Below, piece after piece: positions 1 through 9,574 of a DNA stretch of 32,130 nucleotides; within the stretch, counting starts at the first letter, position 1; every line of letters starts with the position of its first letter. Origin of the DNA: Bacteroidales bacterium (GTDB lineage Bacteria; Bacteroidota; Bacteroidia; Bacteroidales; PUMT01). A program made the translations under genes and the position numbers. The notes beneath the pieces were generated by a model. It did not search any database. It worked only from the letters and a program-made list of their open reading frames with translations, and was not told the DNA's origin. The stretch spans positions 1-32,130 of the forward strand of contig SLGC01000155.1 in the NCBI GenBank assembly GCA_007123885.1, in the 5' to 3' direction.

Positions 1-173
1 AAGTTAAGGCAGATTGCTATGCAAAAATAGAAAATCTCCTTAGATCCAAAGGTCTTTGTCTGCCCGGATTTTATTTATAGTAAGTTATGCCGGAATTAAA
101 GTACCCCCTTTTACTAAAAAAACATAAAAATCTGAACATATAAAGATATTTTCATGTTATAAAGGCATAACCA

Positions 174-860
174 ATGATTCATCTTAAATATCATCAAACA
201 TTATTTGACATGAGAATTATTTCAGCCATTTTGATCCTTTCGGTATGGGCATGCCAGAGCCCTTCCGGGGAAAGAGCCGTTACAGGAGAAGCCGAAAACC
301 CGCAATTGACAACCGGCGAATATGTTACATATTCGGTCGATTTGGAAAACAGCAACATTGAGTGGATAGGAGCAAGGCCCGCTTCACAACACAATGGCAT
401 AGTCAGTATAAAGGAAGGTCATTTGAATATAAATGATGGTGAAATTGCCGGAGGGGAATTTGTAATTGACCTGACCGACATTACCGTTCTCGATATTACC
501 GATCCGGCCCGCAATGCAAGACTTAAAAGGCATCTTGAATCGGATGATTTTTTTGATGTTGAGAACCATCCCGAGGCAAGATTTGTAATAACCAGCGTTG
601 AGGAACTGCAGAATGCAGCATCCGGCCTGACTCACCGTATCACCGGGAACCTGCTTATGAGGGGAAGAGACAGGGCCGTTACATTCGATGCTGCAGTTGA
701 CATAAATGATGAGAATATAGGAGCCCGGTCGGTACAGTTTCTGATCAACAGGACAGAGTGGGGGGTCAATTACCAGTCCCGGACTATTTTCGGGAGTGTT
801 TTAGACAATTTTATCCTTGATGATATTGCTCTTGTAGTAAATCTTACAGCATCCAGGTAA
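174..860 (+). CDS. YceI-like domain protein, secreted/lipoprotein-like
   Basis: 228-aa ORF; hydrophobic N-terminus with a Cys (ILILSVWACQS); YceI-like pattern 'SNIEWIGARPASQHNGIVSIKEGHLNINDGEIAGGEFVIDLTDITVLD...HLESDDFFDVENHPEARFVITSV'. The likely start is the internal MRIISAILIL. Confidence 0.88.
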   Translation: MIHLKYHQTLFDMRIISAILILSVWACQSPSGERAVTGEAENPQLTTGEYVTYSVDLENSNIEWIGARPASQHNGIVSIKEGHLNINDGEIAGGEFVIDLTDITVLDITDPARNARLKRHLESDDFFDVENHPEARFVITSVEELQNAASGLTHRITGNLLMRGRDRAVTFDAAVDINDENIGARSVQFLINRTEWGVNYQSRTIFGSVLDNFILDDIALVVNLTASR

Positions 861-910
861 TACTGCTTCAGTTTGCAATAGCGGTTTTTTCCGTGAGAGA
901 ATGGCATGGG

Positions 911-1783
911 TCAGAGCCTGATCCTCCGGGCAACAGCACTTATATGTTCCGGAGTTGTTCCGCAACATCCACCTATGAGTGTTGCACCATTGTCTATACA
1001 TCTCATCAGCAGGTCAGAAAATTCTTGCGGCTTCATGTTGAAAACCGTCGTCCCGTCCTCTTGCAATGACGGTTTCCCTGCATTAGGTTGAATAATTACA
1101 GGAAGTGATGTCCATCTTCTAAAAAGTTTTACCAGCTCAGCCATTTCTAGCGGGTCAAGTTCACCGCAATTGGCACCGACTGCCGAGGCGCCGTTTTCTT
1201 CAGCCATTTTGGCTATTTCCTCTATGGTATTTCCCATCATTGTATGTCCGCCATTGGCCGATGAAGAAAATGACATGCTTACAATAACAGGAAGAAAGGC
1301 TGCATCCCTGCAGGCTTTAAGAGCACATGCTGCTTCCCGTATATCGGTTACTGTTTCTATTATAAATCCGTCGACCATTCCCCTTGCCAGTATATCTGCC
1401 TGTTCCCTGAAATTATCATAAAACTGCTCCTCAGTATGATCACCATATGGCTCCAGGAATTGACCTGTGGAACTTATATCTCCAAAAACAAGCTGGCTGC
1501 CGTTAATTGCCTCTCTTGCCAGTCGTGCTCCCTCCAGATTAACTTTTTCAATATCTGTCCCCTGCCCATGGGACTCCAAATTTATGCGGCTCATAGTCAG
1601 GGTATTGGTTATCAGGATATCAGAACCGGCTTTGATGTAGTCCCGGTGAACTGCAAGCACATGGCCAGGATCGGTAAGGTTTGTCCTGCCTCCCATCTCC
1701 GATCCGCGTTTAGCCAGTTCGGTGCCCATAGCCCCATCCAGTAAAACAACTTGCCTGTTTAAAATTTTTTCAATTATTCCCAT
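911..1783 (-). CDS. Homocysteine S-methyltransferase family protein
   Basis: ORF track 911..1843; the likely start is internal 'MGIIEKILNRQVVLLDGAMGTELAKRG' at 1783. Zn-ligand motifs 'GANCGE' and 'GGCCGTTPEHI' are present. Confidence 0.88.
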   Translation of the reverse strand: MGIIEKILNRQVVLLDGAMGTELAKRGSEMGGRTNLTDPGHVLAVHRDYIKAGSDILITNTLTMSRINLESHGQGTDIEKVNLEGARLAREAINGSQLVFGDISSTGQFLEPYGDHTEEQFYDNFREQADILARGMVDGFIIETVTDIREAACALKACRDAAFLPVIVSMSFSSSANGGHTMMGNTIEEIAKMAEENGASAVGANCGELDPLEMAELVKLFRRWTSLPVIIQPNAGKPSLQEDGTTVFNMKPQEFSDLLMRCIDNGATLIGGCCGTTPEHISAVARRIRL

Positions 1784-2122
1784 ATTTTCTGGTAAGTAAA
1801 AAATAATTCCTATCCGGATTTTCCTGTCGAAAAGGATAAACAAAATGAAAATTCTTCACATTTCCTAAATATATGCTTTTCAAAATGCAAGAAAAATAAA
1901 TCCAATCTTTTATTTAGTGTGTTTCACCGCTATTGGCCGGCTAATATATGTCAATGATCCCCGCGTTCAATACCGGCAATAAATAGACGGGGGCGTTGAT
2001 GTGCCGTAAGGCTATATATATTGCTATAATTTCTCATTATATTTACACTTAAAGATGATTCCATACGTTTTATCCGAAACTTATAAAGATGCACCCGTTC
2101 TGCAGAATTTCAAAATATAATA

Positions 2123-3046
2123 ATGGAACTACGTAAAGAAATAGACAGGCTCAAGAGAGAAAAAAACGCAGTTATTCTGGCTCATTATTACCAGATCCCC
2201 GAAATCCAGGATATAGCCGATTTTGTTGGTGATAGTCTTGATCTGTCCCGTAAATCGGCAAATACTGATGCCGATGTCATCGTTTTTGCCGGTGTAAATT
2301 TTATGGCTGAAACTGCGAAAATACTTTCCCCTGAAAAGAAAGTGCTTATTCCCGATCCGGAGGCAGGCTGTTCTCTTGCCGATTCATGTCCGCCAGCCGG
2401 TTTCAGTGAGTTCAGGGAGAAATATCCCGACCATATTGTTGTCTCTTATGTTAATACCACTGCAGAGATCAAGGCGATGACTGATATCTGCTGCACATCG
2501 ACCAATGCGGTTAAGGTAATTGAAAGTATCCCCGCAGACCAGAAAATCATTTTTGCCCCTGACCGCAACCTTGGCAATTACCTCAATAGCCTTACCGGAA
2601 GGGATATGGTTATATGGGATGGTGCATGTCATGTTCATGAGGAATTCTCCCTGGAAAAGATCCTTGTAATAAAGGACCAGCATCCGGAAGCAAAACTGAT
2701 ATCCCATCCTGAATGCCAAAAGCCCATACAGATTGTCTCTGATTTTATCGGATCAACATCTGCACTTTTGAAATTTGCTTCGGAGGACAATGGTAGCGAA
2801 TTTATAGTAGCAACCGAATCCGGAATTCTTCATCAGATGAAAAAGAGAAATCCTGAAAAGCTTTTTATCCCGGCCCCACCGCTGGATTCAACCTGCGCTT
2901 GCAATGACTGCAAATTCATGAAACTGCACACCATAAAAAAAATCTACAACAGTCTGGCCGAAGATAAATTCGAAGTGACTGTAGATCCTGAAATAATAGA
3001 GAAAGCAGTGATCCCTATAAGAAGGATGCTGGAAATATCAGGATAA
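2123..3046 (+). CDS. nadA: Quinolinate synthase
   Basis: 307 aa; 'NAVILAHYYQIPEIQDIADFVGDSLDLS', 'AGVNFMAETAKILSPEKKVLIPD', 'HPEC' and 'CACNDCKFMKLHT', typical of NadA and its Fe-S cluster Cys ligands. Confidence 0.96.
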   Translation: MELRKEIDRLKREKNAVILAHYYQIPEIQDIADFVGDSLDLSRKSANTDADVIVFAGVNFMAETAKILSPEKKVLIPDPEAGCSLADSCPPAGFSEFREKYPDHIVVSYVNTTAEIKAMTDICCTSTNAVKVIESIPADQKIIFAPDRNLGNYLNSLTGRDMVIWDGACHVHEEFSLEKILVIKDQHPEAKLISHPECQKPIQIVSDFIGSTSALLKFASEDNGSEFIVATESGILHQMKKRNPEKLFIPAPPLDSTCACNDCKFMKLHTIKKIYNSLAEDKFEVTVDPEIIEKAVIPIRRMLEISG

Positions 3047-3052
3047 GGCGGC

Positions 3053-3232
3053 ATGACAGCACTGCATGACAGGATCCCGCTACGCCACTACCTGGACAAT
3101 CTCAGAAAAGTAATTCATTGGTGCCAAAGTGTACATGCTATTAACATCCAGGATGAAGAAAAAGTACAGAAATGCTTGATATATAATGATACATGGGTTA
3201 TTAAAGATCCCGAAACAACCACATCTGCTTGA
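3053..3232 (+). CDS. Small hypothetical protein (59 aa), possibly coupled to nadA
   Basis: Manual translation of ATG at 3053 to TGA at 3232: MTALHDRIPLRHYLDNLRKVIHWCQSVHAINIQDEEKVQKCLIYNDTWVIKDPETTTSA. It begins 6 nt after the nadA stop, with AGGATAAGG just upstream. It is below the length cutoff of the supplied track. Confidence 0.35.
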   Translation: MTALHDRIPLRHYLDNLRKVIHWCQSVHAINIQDEEKVQKCLIYNDTWVIKDPETTTSA

Positions 3233-3269
3233 AAATCGATAGCACTCCATAATATGCTTTTACTGTATT

Positions 3270-3710
3270 CTAATAGCGGTGGAAAATTTTGCTCACTATC
3301 TTCCATCCATCATCAAATTTGTAAAGCTGGAAGTAATCGGTGAACATCAAATGATCTCCGCGCCAAAGCTCAAGCGCCACGGAGGCTGCGGTTCCTGCTA
3401 CATCTATATCCAGGTAATCGGCCCTCACGGGCTCATCCGGCCAATCTGGGTCTGCCTTCCTTTCATCAACCATTGCGATCCAATCCTCAAGCGGTAATTT
3501 TCGGATCTGATTATCTACAAGCATAAACATTTCAAAACCGTCCCAGAATCCCGGTCGTATCAGTTCAGCCCCTCCAAGGTTTTGAATGCCGTGAACATAC
3601 GAATGCTCCATGACTTCCCGGATAGCTTCAACTTCAACCTGTTCAGGATTTGCACAAGAGGAGAGGAACAACATAAATGGTATGATAAACGTGACCAATA
3701 CTTTTTTCAT
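3270..3710 (-). CDS. Putative lipoprotein, NTF2-like/lumazine-binding-like fold
   Basis: Start at internal 'MKKVLVTFIIPFMLFLSSCANPEQ' (lipobox LSSC). Body 'EAIREVMEHSYVHGIQNLGG...AGTAASVALELWRGDHLMFTDYFQLYKFDDGWKIVSKIFHRY' resembles NTF2-like proteins. Confidence 0.75.
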   Translation of the reverse strand: MKKVLVTFIIPFMLFLSSCANPEQVEVEAIREVMEHSYVHGIQNLGGAELIRPGFWDGFEMFMLVDNQIRKLPLEDWIAMVDERKADPDWPDEPVRADYLDIDVAGTAASVALELWRGDHLMFTDYFQLYKFDDGWKIVSKIFHRY

Positions 3711-3813
3711 AGCTTGTTGATTTATGATTTTATTTGACATGGACTGACAAAGATATAAAAAAATCAATTTTTGAAATCAATTTAATTGCCGCTGAATGCC
3801 CGCAACTACCCGT

Positions 3814-5253
3814 TTAACCTTCCTCATTCAATAGTTCATCCAACATATTGAGTATATCGGGCCGGTCACCGAATAACCCGGGCATATCATCTTTTAATTC
3901 TGAAAGAATTTCAGAACCACCAGGGATGGTGGATATTTTCTTTAGCAGATGGATCAGGATGTGAATATCGCCAGGGCCCGACATGGATTCCGTAAAACTT
4001 CGTACCGCACGTTCATAGAATCTTAGAAGATCTGTTGAATAATCATCTTTCAGGTGCTCTGAATAACTCAGAAGGATATTGACATCCGGTTTTTGTTTAA
4101 CCATTTCAAACAGCCGTTCTGTCTGCCTCTCCTCGATAAAGATCTTTGCCAGAGAATGCGGGAAAGTGCCGTCACCCTTATCTGCTGAAGGCTCAGGTAT
4201 GAATTTGTCCCTTTCCTTCAGCCATTCTTCATCTGTAAATGTCGATTTCAGCTTTCTGAAATAAACTATATCGTATCCGTTGGTAATAAAAAGGTCTAGA
4301 ATTATTTTCCTGGAGCTCTCAACATCTTCCTGCTGTTCATATAAAGCATTTAAACGTTCTTTCCAATACCTGACCTTACCTGTCATTTTACCTTCATCTG
4401 CAGTTTTTATTGCTTCCTCAATTAACCTGACGGCCTCCGCTGTATCACCTTCGGCAATATACTCGTTGATGCGGATCTCCCTGAATTCATCGATTTCCAG
4501 GTTATCATCGATTATTTTGCCGGCCTCTTCCAGTTTGTCTTCTTTGATCAGAAGGTGGACTTTATATTTCATGAACTTTTTTATCCTGTATTCCTTTGAC
4601 AGGCCATCCAGTTGTTCCGCTTTTTTAATTTGATTATCGATATACCGGTGGGCTTTGGAAATTTCTTCAGCAGTTTCGGAAAGATTGAAAATTATACCCT
4701 CCAGTATTTCTTCATTTGAAGAATTTTCATGACCGGGATCATCCATCTGGTGGTAGAGCCAATTGAAGATTTTTTGCCTTAGCTGGTCATCCTTTGATTG
4801 TTCAAGAATTTTAATAATGATCCGGAAAGAATCATTTATCAATGAACCAACCTCGCCACCGGAATCATCCATTAATGGAGCAGCCTTCAGACATTCAGAA
4901 ATAACAGCAGCGGCAATTTCAAAGGCCTCTTCAGGAATACCCTTCTGCAAAAATGTCCATGCCTTTGCCAGGAGTTCGTTTATCGAATCAATTGCCCTGG
5001 AATCATCATGAAGATCAATATAATCATCTCTTCCGGAAGAGGGATTTAAGCATTCCGAAACGATTGTCCTGTATTTTTCAGCACTGCCGGTTTTGTCATA
5101 TTCGGTAAAATGAAGCAATATCCGGTTACGGAATTCAGGATCACGAGATGCATACTCTTCAATAAATTCACGTAACTGTTCTTCAGGTATCGTGTATATG
5201 ATTCCTCTCCAGCTTGCATTTTGTTTTCCGGCTGATGAGTTATTATCTGTCAT
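3814..5253 (-). CDS. Hypothetical helical-repeat protein, resembling the C-terminal part of SWIM-zinc-finger proteins
   Basis: 479-aa ORF, helix-rich; 'IPEEQLREFIEEYASRDPEFRNRILLHF' start and TPR-like stretches such as 'KYKVHLLIKEDKLEEAGKIIDDNLEIDEFREIRINEYIAEGDTAEAVRLIEEAIK'. Family assignment is tentative. Confidence 0.7.
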   Translation of the reverse strand: MTDNNSSAGKQNASWRGIIYTIPEEQLREFIEEYASRDPEFRNRILLHFTEYDKTGSAEKYRTIVSECLNPSSGRDDYIDLHDDSRAIDSINELLAKAWTFLQKGIPEEAFEIAAAVISECLKAAPLMDDSGGEVGSLINDSFRIIIKILEQSKDDQLRQKIFNWLYHQMDDPGHENSSNEEILEGIIFNLSETAEEISKAHRYIDNQIKKAEQLDGLSKEYRIKKFMKYKVHLLIKEDKLEEAGKIIDDNLEIDEFREIRINEYIAEGDTAEAVRLIEEAIKTADEGKMTGKVRYWKERLNALYEQQEDVESSRKIILDLFITNGYDIVYFRKLKSTFTDEEWLKERDKFIPEPSADKGDGTFPHSLAKIFIEERQTERLFEMVKQKPDVNILLSYSEHLKDDYSTDLLRFYERAVRSFTESMSGPGDIHILIHLLKKISTIPGGSEILSELKDDMPGLFGDRPDILNMLDELLNEEG

Positions 5254-5390
5254 GATATCGAATTTTAAAGGAAAGTTATATCATAAAACCGGGCCGGTGA
5301 TCCGGGGTTATGCTGTCGATTCTTTTTAGCAGGTGTAAATATAAAGAATGTTTTGATCCTTGTCGCTTCCGCGGATCACCATGTATCAGT

Positions 5391-6686
5391 TCAATGGCCG
5401 GAAAGATCCATAAGCAGGAATGTATCATAGGTAGCCCAATGCTGGTACATTCTGTTGGCCATCCAGAACAGTCTGGGATAGTTGCCACTCCGGCTGTACC
5501 TTGCAACAAAAGGTCTTACATTATCAAATTCGGATCCCTGGGTTATTGGGGTTTCTTCCCATTTGCCGTCTGACAATTCTCCCTTGAATATTTCAAAACG
5601 GTCGCCAACAGGTCTTGAATAGTATACTATACCTTCTTTTTCAGGGTCAAGAACAACTCCTCCCGAATAAAAAGGCTCCCTGTTCCTCTGTTCCTTTGTC
5701 CTTTCCTCCCTGGGGAAATCCTGACCTGCAGGTGTTATCCTGGTTTGTTGCCAGGAAACACCGTTCCAGGAAGCGTAATAATAGAGGTGCATTGTTTCTT
5801 CCCTCAGGCTGGCGTATGTTATTCTTGGAAACCCTCTGTCATCAACAGCCAGATCCCATATCCAGCAACGGGCTTTATTCTGTTCTCCATCATAGGCTTT
5901 CATAATGGAGGATTGTAAAATCGGACAATCGTCAATATGTCCCAGTAATGTTCCATCCACCTGGTATAAATGATTGTCTTCATAATAAAACACATAAATC
6001 GAATTCAGGGGCTCAACATTGGGATGACCATCGGTAATTGCAAACCAGACCTTGCTTCTACCATCACTGACAACTTTTGTATATGGCCGGTTGCTGTCAG
6101 GCGCACCTTCATGTGCTACCATGGTAAGCGGTTTGCTCCAGGTTTCACCCAGATCGTCTGAATATATCATTGTGGGTTTCCAGTCATAACCTCCGCGAAG
6201 GTAAACGTATATACGGTTATCTTCCGCAGAAAGCATTGCCGGATTAGTATAGCATAACCGGGGTCCAAGATCAAGATATCCGACATCTTCCCATTCTGTT
6301 ATATCTTCAGATGATTTGGTGCGTGTGAAGTAGAAGCCGCCATTGTGCCTGGTAAAAAATGCCATTAATCTGCCGTCAGGTAAAAAAAGCAGTGAAGGAT
6401 TTACATGGTCATCGCGCTGCAACTCAGGGTAAATGACAACTTCTTTCTTTTCCCCGGTCTGATGATCGTAATATGAGATTGTAATATCCCCTGTTGAGGT
6501 AACATATCCGGCATAGGTCCTTTCATGGTCACCTTTATGATATACGGCGCGCGGATCTGAAAACCAGCACCATGCACCGTCTTCTGAAAATATTTGTATA
6601 GTGTTCCCTTCCGGGGAATTGCTATTAAATGAGAAATTTACTGCCGCCAGCAGGATCAGTAATAGAAACAGGATTTTTTTGACCAT
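5391..6686 (-). CDS. Secreted BNR-repeat-containing protein
   Basis: 431 aa; signal peptide 'MVKKILFLLLILLAAVNFSF'; 'DGAWCWFSDPRAVYHKGDHERTYAGYVTSTGDI' and Asp-box-like 'IYSDDLGETWSKPL'. Confidence 0.8.
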   Translation of the reverse strand: MVKKILFLLLILLAAVNFSFNSNSPEGNTIQIFSEDGAWCWFSDPRAVYHKGDHERTYAGYVTSTGDITISYYDHQTGEKKEVVIYPELQRDDHVNPSLLFLPDGRLMAFFTRHNGGFYFTRTKSSEDITEWEDVGYLDLGPRLCYTNPAMLSAEDNRIYVYLRGGYDWKPTMIYSDDLGETWSKPLTMVAHEGAPDSNRPYTKVVSDGRSKVWFAITDGHPNVEPLNSIYVFYYEDNHLYQVDGTLLGHIDDCPILQSSIMKAYDGEQNKARCWIWDLAVDDRGFPRITYASLREETMHLYYYASWNGVSWQQTRITPAGQDFPREERTKEQRNREPFYSGGVVLDPEKEGIVYYSRPVGDRFEIFKGELSDGKWEETPITQGSEFDNVRPFVARYSRSGNYPRLFWMANRMYQHWATYDTFLLMDLSGH

Positions 6687-6880
6687 CGGATGCTATTTTA
6701 GAATGCTCAGGTTTTCGATTCTGCAAAATACTTAAAAATACTCAAAATGCCATTTTTTCTATACTTTGATCTGTCTGTAAATGATGAGGATTTCCCGTAA
6801 AATTTTTTCATCTTGCCTGTGTATAATATTAAGATAAAATTTTTTATGTTCATTTGTAAGGTAAGGTTAACTAATAAAGC

Positions 6881-8242
6881 ATGGCCACAGGAAAAAAAAC
6901 ATCCATCCGTCATCTTGCTTCAACAGTTGCTGTTATTTCCATAATACTTCTCGGAATTGCACTGGCAGGAATGTCGTCCTATCGTCCGGGACTTTTCGGA
7001 CTCTTGTGTGCCGGAGCCCTCTTCATAATGAACCACGACAAGCTGCGAGGCTTTTCATTTACTGCATGGGTCCTGGTTTGTGTAGGCTTTGCCCTTGCCT
7101 GGCCCCAATACCTGCACAGTTGGGGTGGCTTCGAACTTCCACTGCTGATAGTGCCGCTCACACAACTGATAATGTTCGGTATGGGTACCACCCTCAGCCT
7201 GAAAGATTTTTCCGGTATTATTGTGGCTCCCTGGCCGGTACTGCTTGGCGTAGTACTTCAGTTCGGGATCATGCCGGTCATAGGTTTTGCCGTGGCACTG
7301 TCACTGGGCTTTGAGGGTGAGCTGGCAGCTGGTATTGTGCTTATCGGCTCGGTTTCGGGAGGGGTCGCTTCAAACCTGATGGCATTCATTGCCGGGGCCA
7401 ATGTAGCGTTATCTGTTACCATGACAGTTGTTTCAACTTTTGTGGCACCGCTGATGACACCATTGCTCATGAGCTTCTTTGCCGGACGGTTTATCCCGAT
7501 CGATACCCTGGCCATGATGATAGGGGTGGTAAATATTATCGTGATACCGGTTGTTGCCGGACTGCTTGCACATGCGGTGCTTTACAGCAGAAGGCCGTGG
7601 GCTGTGTCAGCCGGCTATCTTTTACTTGTGGCGCTTGTTTCTGCCCTTGTTGCAGCCTCATCTTTTGCAGCAGATCCGGAAGTTTTCGGAATTTTTGCCC
7701 CGCTGCGGAACGGAATTGTGCTGGGTGGTTCGCTTTTATCGGTTGTGGCTCTGGCAAAGATCATTGTCAGCGTATGGCTCGGGAGGCCGAATACCTGGAT
7801 AGACAAAACGTTGCCTATGGTATCGATGACCGGTATATGTGCAATACTTGCCATTATAATTGCACAGACCCACGATGTGCTTATGGAGGCGGGACTTCTG
7901 CTGGTTCTTGCCGCTGTCGTGCACAACCTTTCAGGATACGGTCTGGGTTACTGGGGAGCAAGAGGGTTCGGTTCATTGCTTGGCAGATTGGGGTACATGG
8001 CTGGTTTAAGGGAAACCGCAGCTCCGCTTATTGATGAGGCCGGCTGCCGCACAGTGGCCTTTGAGGTAGGCATGCAGAACGGGGGAATGGCAACGGGACT
8101 GGCAATGGATGTGCTCAGAAGCCATGTGGCTGCCCTGCCGCCAAACCTGTTTGGCACATGGATGAACATTTCGGGTTCGGTGCTGGCAAACTGGTGGAAA
8201 CGAAAACAAAATAATAATAACAGAATATCAGGAAGTTATTGA
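6881..8242 (+). CDS. Bile acid:sodium symporter (BASS) family transporter
   Basis: 453 aa, many TM segments; 'MFGMGTTLSLKDF', 'GIVLIGSVSGGVASNLMAFIAGANVALSVTMT', 'RTVAFEVGMQNGGMATGLAMD' are typical of BASS proteins. Confidence 0.88.
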   Translation: MATGKKTSIRHLASTVAVISIILLGIALAGMSSYRPGLFGLLCAGALFIMNHDKLRGFSFTAWVLVCVGFALAWPQYLHSWGGFELPLLIVPLTQLIMFGMGTTLSLKDFSGIIVAPWPVLLGVVLQFGIMPVIGFAVALSLGFEGELAAGIVLIGSVSGGVASNLMAFIAGANVALSVTMTVVSTFVAPLMTPLLMSFFAGRFIPIDTLAMMIGVVNIIVIPVVAGLLAHAVLYSRRPWAVSAGYLLLVALVSALVAASSFAADPEVFGIFAPLRNGIVLGGSLLSVVALAKIIVSVWLGRPNTWIDKTLPMVSMTGICAILAIIIAQTHDVLMEAGLLLVLAAVVHNLSGYGLGYWGARGFGSLLGRLGYMAGLRETAAPLIDEAGCRTVAFEVGMQNGGMATGLAMDVLRSHVAALPPNLFGTWMNISGSVLANWWKRKQNNNNRISGSY

Positions 8243-8372
8243 CATACCCGGAGTCTGCCTGCATGCAAAAATAAAAATTTACCGTTTTTAAACTTTCAGG
8301 CTTCTTACTTGTTAACTGATTATAACATAAAAGAGTAATAAGCTGTTTTCAAACATGTTAAAGTGAAAACTC

Positions 8373-8621
8373 ATGGGAAAAAAAGATAATCCCCGGATCA
8401 AAGACCAGGAGCAGTATGAAACCTTAAGAGAAAAGGGTGAGAGCAAGGAAAAGGCCGCGAGGATCGCAAATACACCTGATTCCGGGAAAAAGGGTGGGAA
8501 AGCCGGTAAATATGAGGAACGATCAAGAAATGACCTTTTGAAAAAGGCAGAAGAGGTAGGGATCAAAGGCAGATCCAAAATGTCCAAAAAGGAGTTGATC
8601 GAAGCCCTGAGAAATCATTAG
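8373..8621 (+). CDS. Small basic protein with Rho termination factor N-terminal-like domain
   Basis: 82 aa; C-terminal 'SRNDLLKKAEEVGIKGRSKMSKKELIEALRNH' resembles a Rho_N/SAP-like helix-extended-loop-helix. N-terminal half is Lys/Gly rich. Confidence 0.8.
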   Translation: MGKKDNPRIKDQEQYETLREKGESKEKAARIANTPDSGKKGGKAGKYEERSRNDLLKKAEEVGIKGRSKMSKKELIEALRNH

Positions 8622-8701
8622 AACCCGGATCATTCCCCGGCCGGGCGGTACAGGAAGTGAAAGAGTGATCTTTATCAGATATAGCAAAATATCAAACTAA
8701 G

Positions 8702-9475
8702 GTGAAGAACAGAAAAAAGATCAGACGATACCGCCTTATAGCCAGAATAAACAGGTTTACCGAGATCCCTCTTATCATTCTGGGTTTCGGATGGTTGATA
8801 CTTCTCGTTGTGGAATTGATCTGGCAACTGACTCCATTTTTGCGGAATCTTGTTACTGTTATATGGATAATCTTTATTGCTGATTTTATAATCAAGCTTA
8901 TTCTGACACCCGAAAGATGGCAATTTCTTGGAAAAAACACACTCACAATTATCTCACTTTTTATTCCTGCATTCAGGATTTTCAGGATTTTCTCAGGCTT
9001 AAGGCTACTCAGATCGTTCGGCTTCATAAGGAGTGTCCGTGTTATAAGAGTAGTAGGTTCTGTTAACCGGGGGATGCGGGTTCTGGGAAGAACCCTGGAA
9101 AGACGGGCTTTCGGATACGTGTTCCTGTTGACACTCCTCATTTGTTTTGTTGGTGCTGCTGCCATGTATGCTTTTGAAGATCCCGGTGCTTTCGCAAATT
9201 ATGCTGATGCCTTATATTGGACAGCGATGCTATTAACTACAATCGCCAGTGATTACTGGCCTCAAACGCCCGAAGGAAAAACCATCGGTTTTCTTTTGGC
9301 AGTATACAGTCTCGGCGTACTTGGATATTTTACAGCTACACTTGCCTCATTTTTTATCGGGCAGGATGCAACAAGTAAAAAGGCGGAAGTAGCCGGATCA
9401 AAACAAATAGAAGAGATGGCCAGAGATCTCAAACTTTTAAGTGATGAAATCAGGAACAGGAAGAATGAAAATTAG
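8702..9475 (+). CDS. Voltage-gated-channel-superfamily ion transporter
   Basis: 257 aa, GTG start at 8702. S4-like Arg-rich helix 'RIFRIFSGLRLLRSFGFIRSVRVIRVVGSVNRG', then pore helix 'ADALYWTAMLLTTIASDYWPQTPEGKTIGFLLAVYSLGVLGYFTATLASFFIG'. Confidence 0.85.
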   Translation: MKNRKKIRRYRLIARINRFTEIPLIILGFGWLILLVVELIWQLTPFLRNLVTVIWIIFIADFIIKLILTPERWQFLGKNTLTIISLFIPAFRIFRIFSGLRLLRSFGFIRSVRVIRVVGSVNRGMRVLGRTLERRAFGYVFLLTLLICFVGAAAMYAFEDPGAFANYADALYWTAMLLTTIASDYWPQTPEGKTIGFLLAVYSLGVLGYFTATLASFFIGQDATSKKAEVAGSKQIEEMARDLKLLSDEIRNRKNEN

Positions 9476-9574
9476 ATACAGGTGCACGGATAACTCTTAT
9501 TAAGAATGTTTCCACATAATTAAACAAACAGGGCATAAAAATTGTTACTGTATAGACAGGCAATAAATAACCCA

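Noticed and set aside
1844-2122. Possible cobalamin or SAM riboswitch between the homocysteine methyltransferase and nadA genes
   Set aside because: No recognisable conserved box or convincing multi-helix structure was found by eye.
7006-8034. Several overlapping ORFs (102, 83, 145 aa) within the BASS transporter gene, same strand in other frames
   Set aside because: Alternative frames of a well-supported membrane protein gene; Cys/Arg-rich nonsense composition.
8692-9165. 157-aa minus-strand ORF opposite the ion channel
   Set aside because: Antisense shadow of a recognisable channel gene; no family resemblance.
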